This document shows positions 7,000-7,373 of a stretch of DNA of 7,373 nt, in pieces. Under the pieces are notes generated by a model. The model made no database searches and was not told the origin of the DNA. It saw nothing but the letters and a program-made list of their open reading frames with translations. Position 1 is the stretch's first letter. Each line of letters opens with the position of its first letter. Origin of the DNA: an uncultured Bacteroidota bacterium (GTDB lineage: Bacteria; Bacteroidota; Bacteroidia; 2-12-FULL-35-15); assembly GCA_903889605.1 (NCBI GenBank), contig CAISYK010001263.1, positions 1 to 7,373 of the forward strand. Direction: 5' to 3'. The translations under genes and the position numbers were made by a program.

Positions 7000-7373
7000 T
7001 TCTTTTGAAGCAGCAATTACAGTAAAATTTATTATTTCCGAAACAACAGAATTGTTTAAACTGTCGATGACTTTGGCTGTAAGACCATAATTTCCTGCAG
7101 CAGGATTGTTCCAGGTAAAACTATATGGACTTATTGAATCTTCACCCAAATATACTGTGTCTGCAAAAAATTCAACTTTTTTTATTCCCCATTTGCCCCC
7201 TGAAGCTAAGGTCTGGATTGTAACTGCAGAATCTGTATTTATAGTATCGTTATCTAAAGGAAATGTAATTGCCGCTGTTAAAGTATCTATTACGATAATA
7301 TTTATTATTTCCGAAACAATAGAATTGTTTAAACTGTCGATGACTTTGGCCGTAAGAGCATAATTCCGTGCAG
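6172..7373 (-). CDS. Partial secreted protein with Ig-like repeats, beta-sandwich module and T9SS sorting domain
   Basis: The frame is open from the right edge (first full codon at 7371-7369) to the TAA at 6174-6172, giving 399 visible residues; the N-terminus lies outside the window. The TTG at 7149-7147 is an internal Leu in the repeat motif Tyr-Leu-Gly-Glu-Asp, not a start. The visible order is the last third of one Ig-like repeat (right edge to about 7282), a complete Ig-like repeat (7281 to about 7009), a galactose-binding-like beta-sandwich (about 6999-6508) and a T9SS type A sorting domain beginning Tyr-Asp-Met-Ile-Val-Tyr-Pro-Asn-Pro-Asn (6435-6175). It is a clear paralogue of the downstream phosphoesterase but has no PA14 domain between the Ig repeats and the beta-sandwich. 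Whether it also begins with an enzyme domain cannot be seen. It should be exported by the T9SS. Confidence 0.92.
   Translation of the reverse strand, partial: ARNYALTAKVIDSLNNSIVSEIINIIVIDTLTAAITFPLDNDTINTDSAVTIQTLASGGKWGIKKVEFFADTVYLGEDSISPYSFTWNNPAAGNYGLTAKVIDSLNNSVVSEIINFTVIAASKELVSLGGIWKYQDNGTNQGTEWKEIYLNDTTWKTGYAEFGYGDSSAVTLVSFGPSATNKYITTYFRKTFEVTDKSTISGLELSLIRDDGAVVYINGIEAYRNNLPAGTIYYNTLAPSIIDERDESVAVKANLSSASLVDGTNLIAVEIHQNAVTSEDISFNLKLSTMSGLKNMDIPHSDSIQQKTILENTYDMIVYPNPNTGQFTLELCVEDLQEKTLVIEVSDSFGTVVYQNQPKKIDGCIKEAIELKSSLPVGIYWMKVTIEGKTQTSKILLTK

Noticed and set aside
6172..7149. A complete 325-residue gene starting at TTG 7149
   Set aside because: The same frame stays open to the window edge and encodes more Ig-like repeat upstream of 7149, so the gene is partial and starts outside the window.

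Overview
The window looks like chromosomal DNA from a member of the Bacteroidota. It is AT-rich, and the starts lack Shine-Dalgarno sequences and have A/T-rich leaders. The kelch protein has a signal peptide ending in Ser-Ala-Gln. Two of the three proteins end in a type IX secretion system (T9SS) type A sorting domain with the typical YPNPNTGQF opening. Nothing in the sequence allows a call below phylum level.

All three supported genes lie on the minus strand, so the transcriptional order runs from right to left. From 7373 to 6172 is the 3' part of a secreted protein: at least two Ig-like repeats, a beta-sandwich module and a T9SS tail. A 521-bp gap (5651-6171) follows, containing a 143-bp imperfect palindrome. 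From 5650 to 1316 is a 1444-residue secreted protein. It has a complete purple-acid-phosphatase-type metallophosphoesterase domain, seven tandem Ig-like repeats, a PA14 domain, the same beta-sandwich module and a T9SS tail. After 137 bp comes a small secreted six-bladed kelch propeller (1178-258). Downstream of it, up to the left edge, is non-coding DNA with a 103-bp palindromic element built from CGCAAAG units.

The two T9SS proteins are paralogues over their last ~275 residues (831 and 828 bp), with one stretch of 38 identical bases. They differ in what sits before this shared tail, which suggests a tail cassette reused by local duplication and module shuffling. The likely shared theme is export to the cell surface or medium: a phosphoesterase held on an Ig-like stalk with possible carbohydrate-binding modules, and a kelch protein of unknown partner. 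No RNA gene, CRISPR array, transposase or complete insertion sequence was seen. The most unusual items are the phosphoesterase architecture, its homogenised 273-bp repeats, and the two unrelated palindromic elements at the gene ends.
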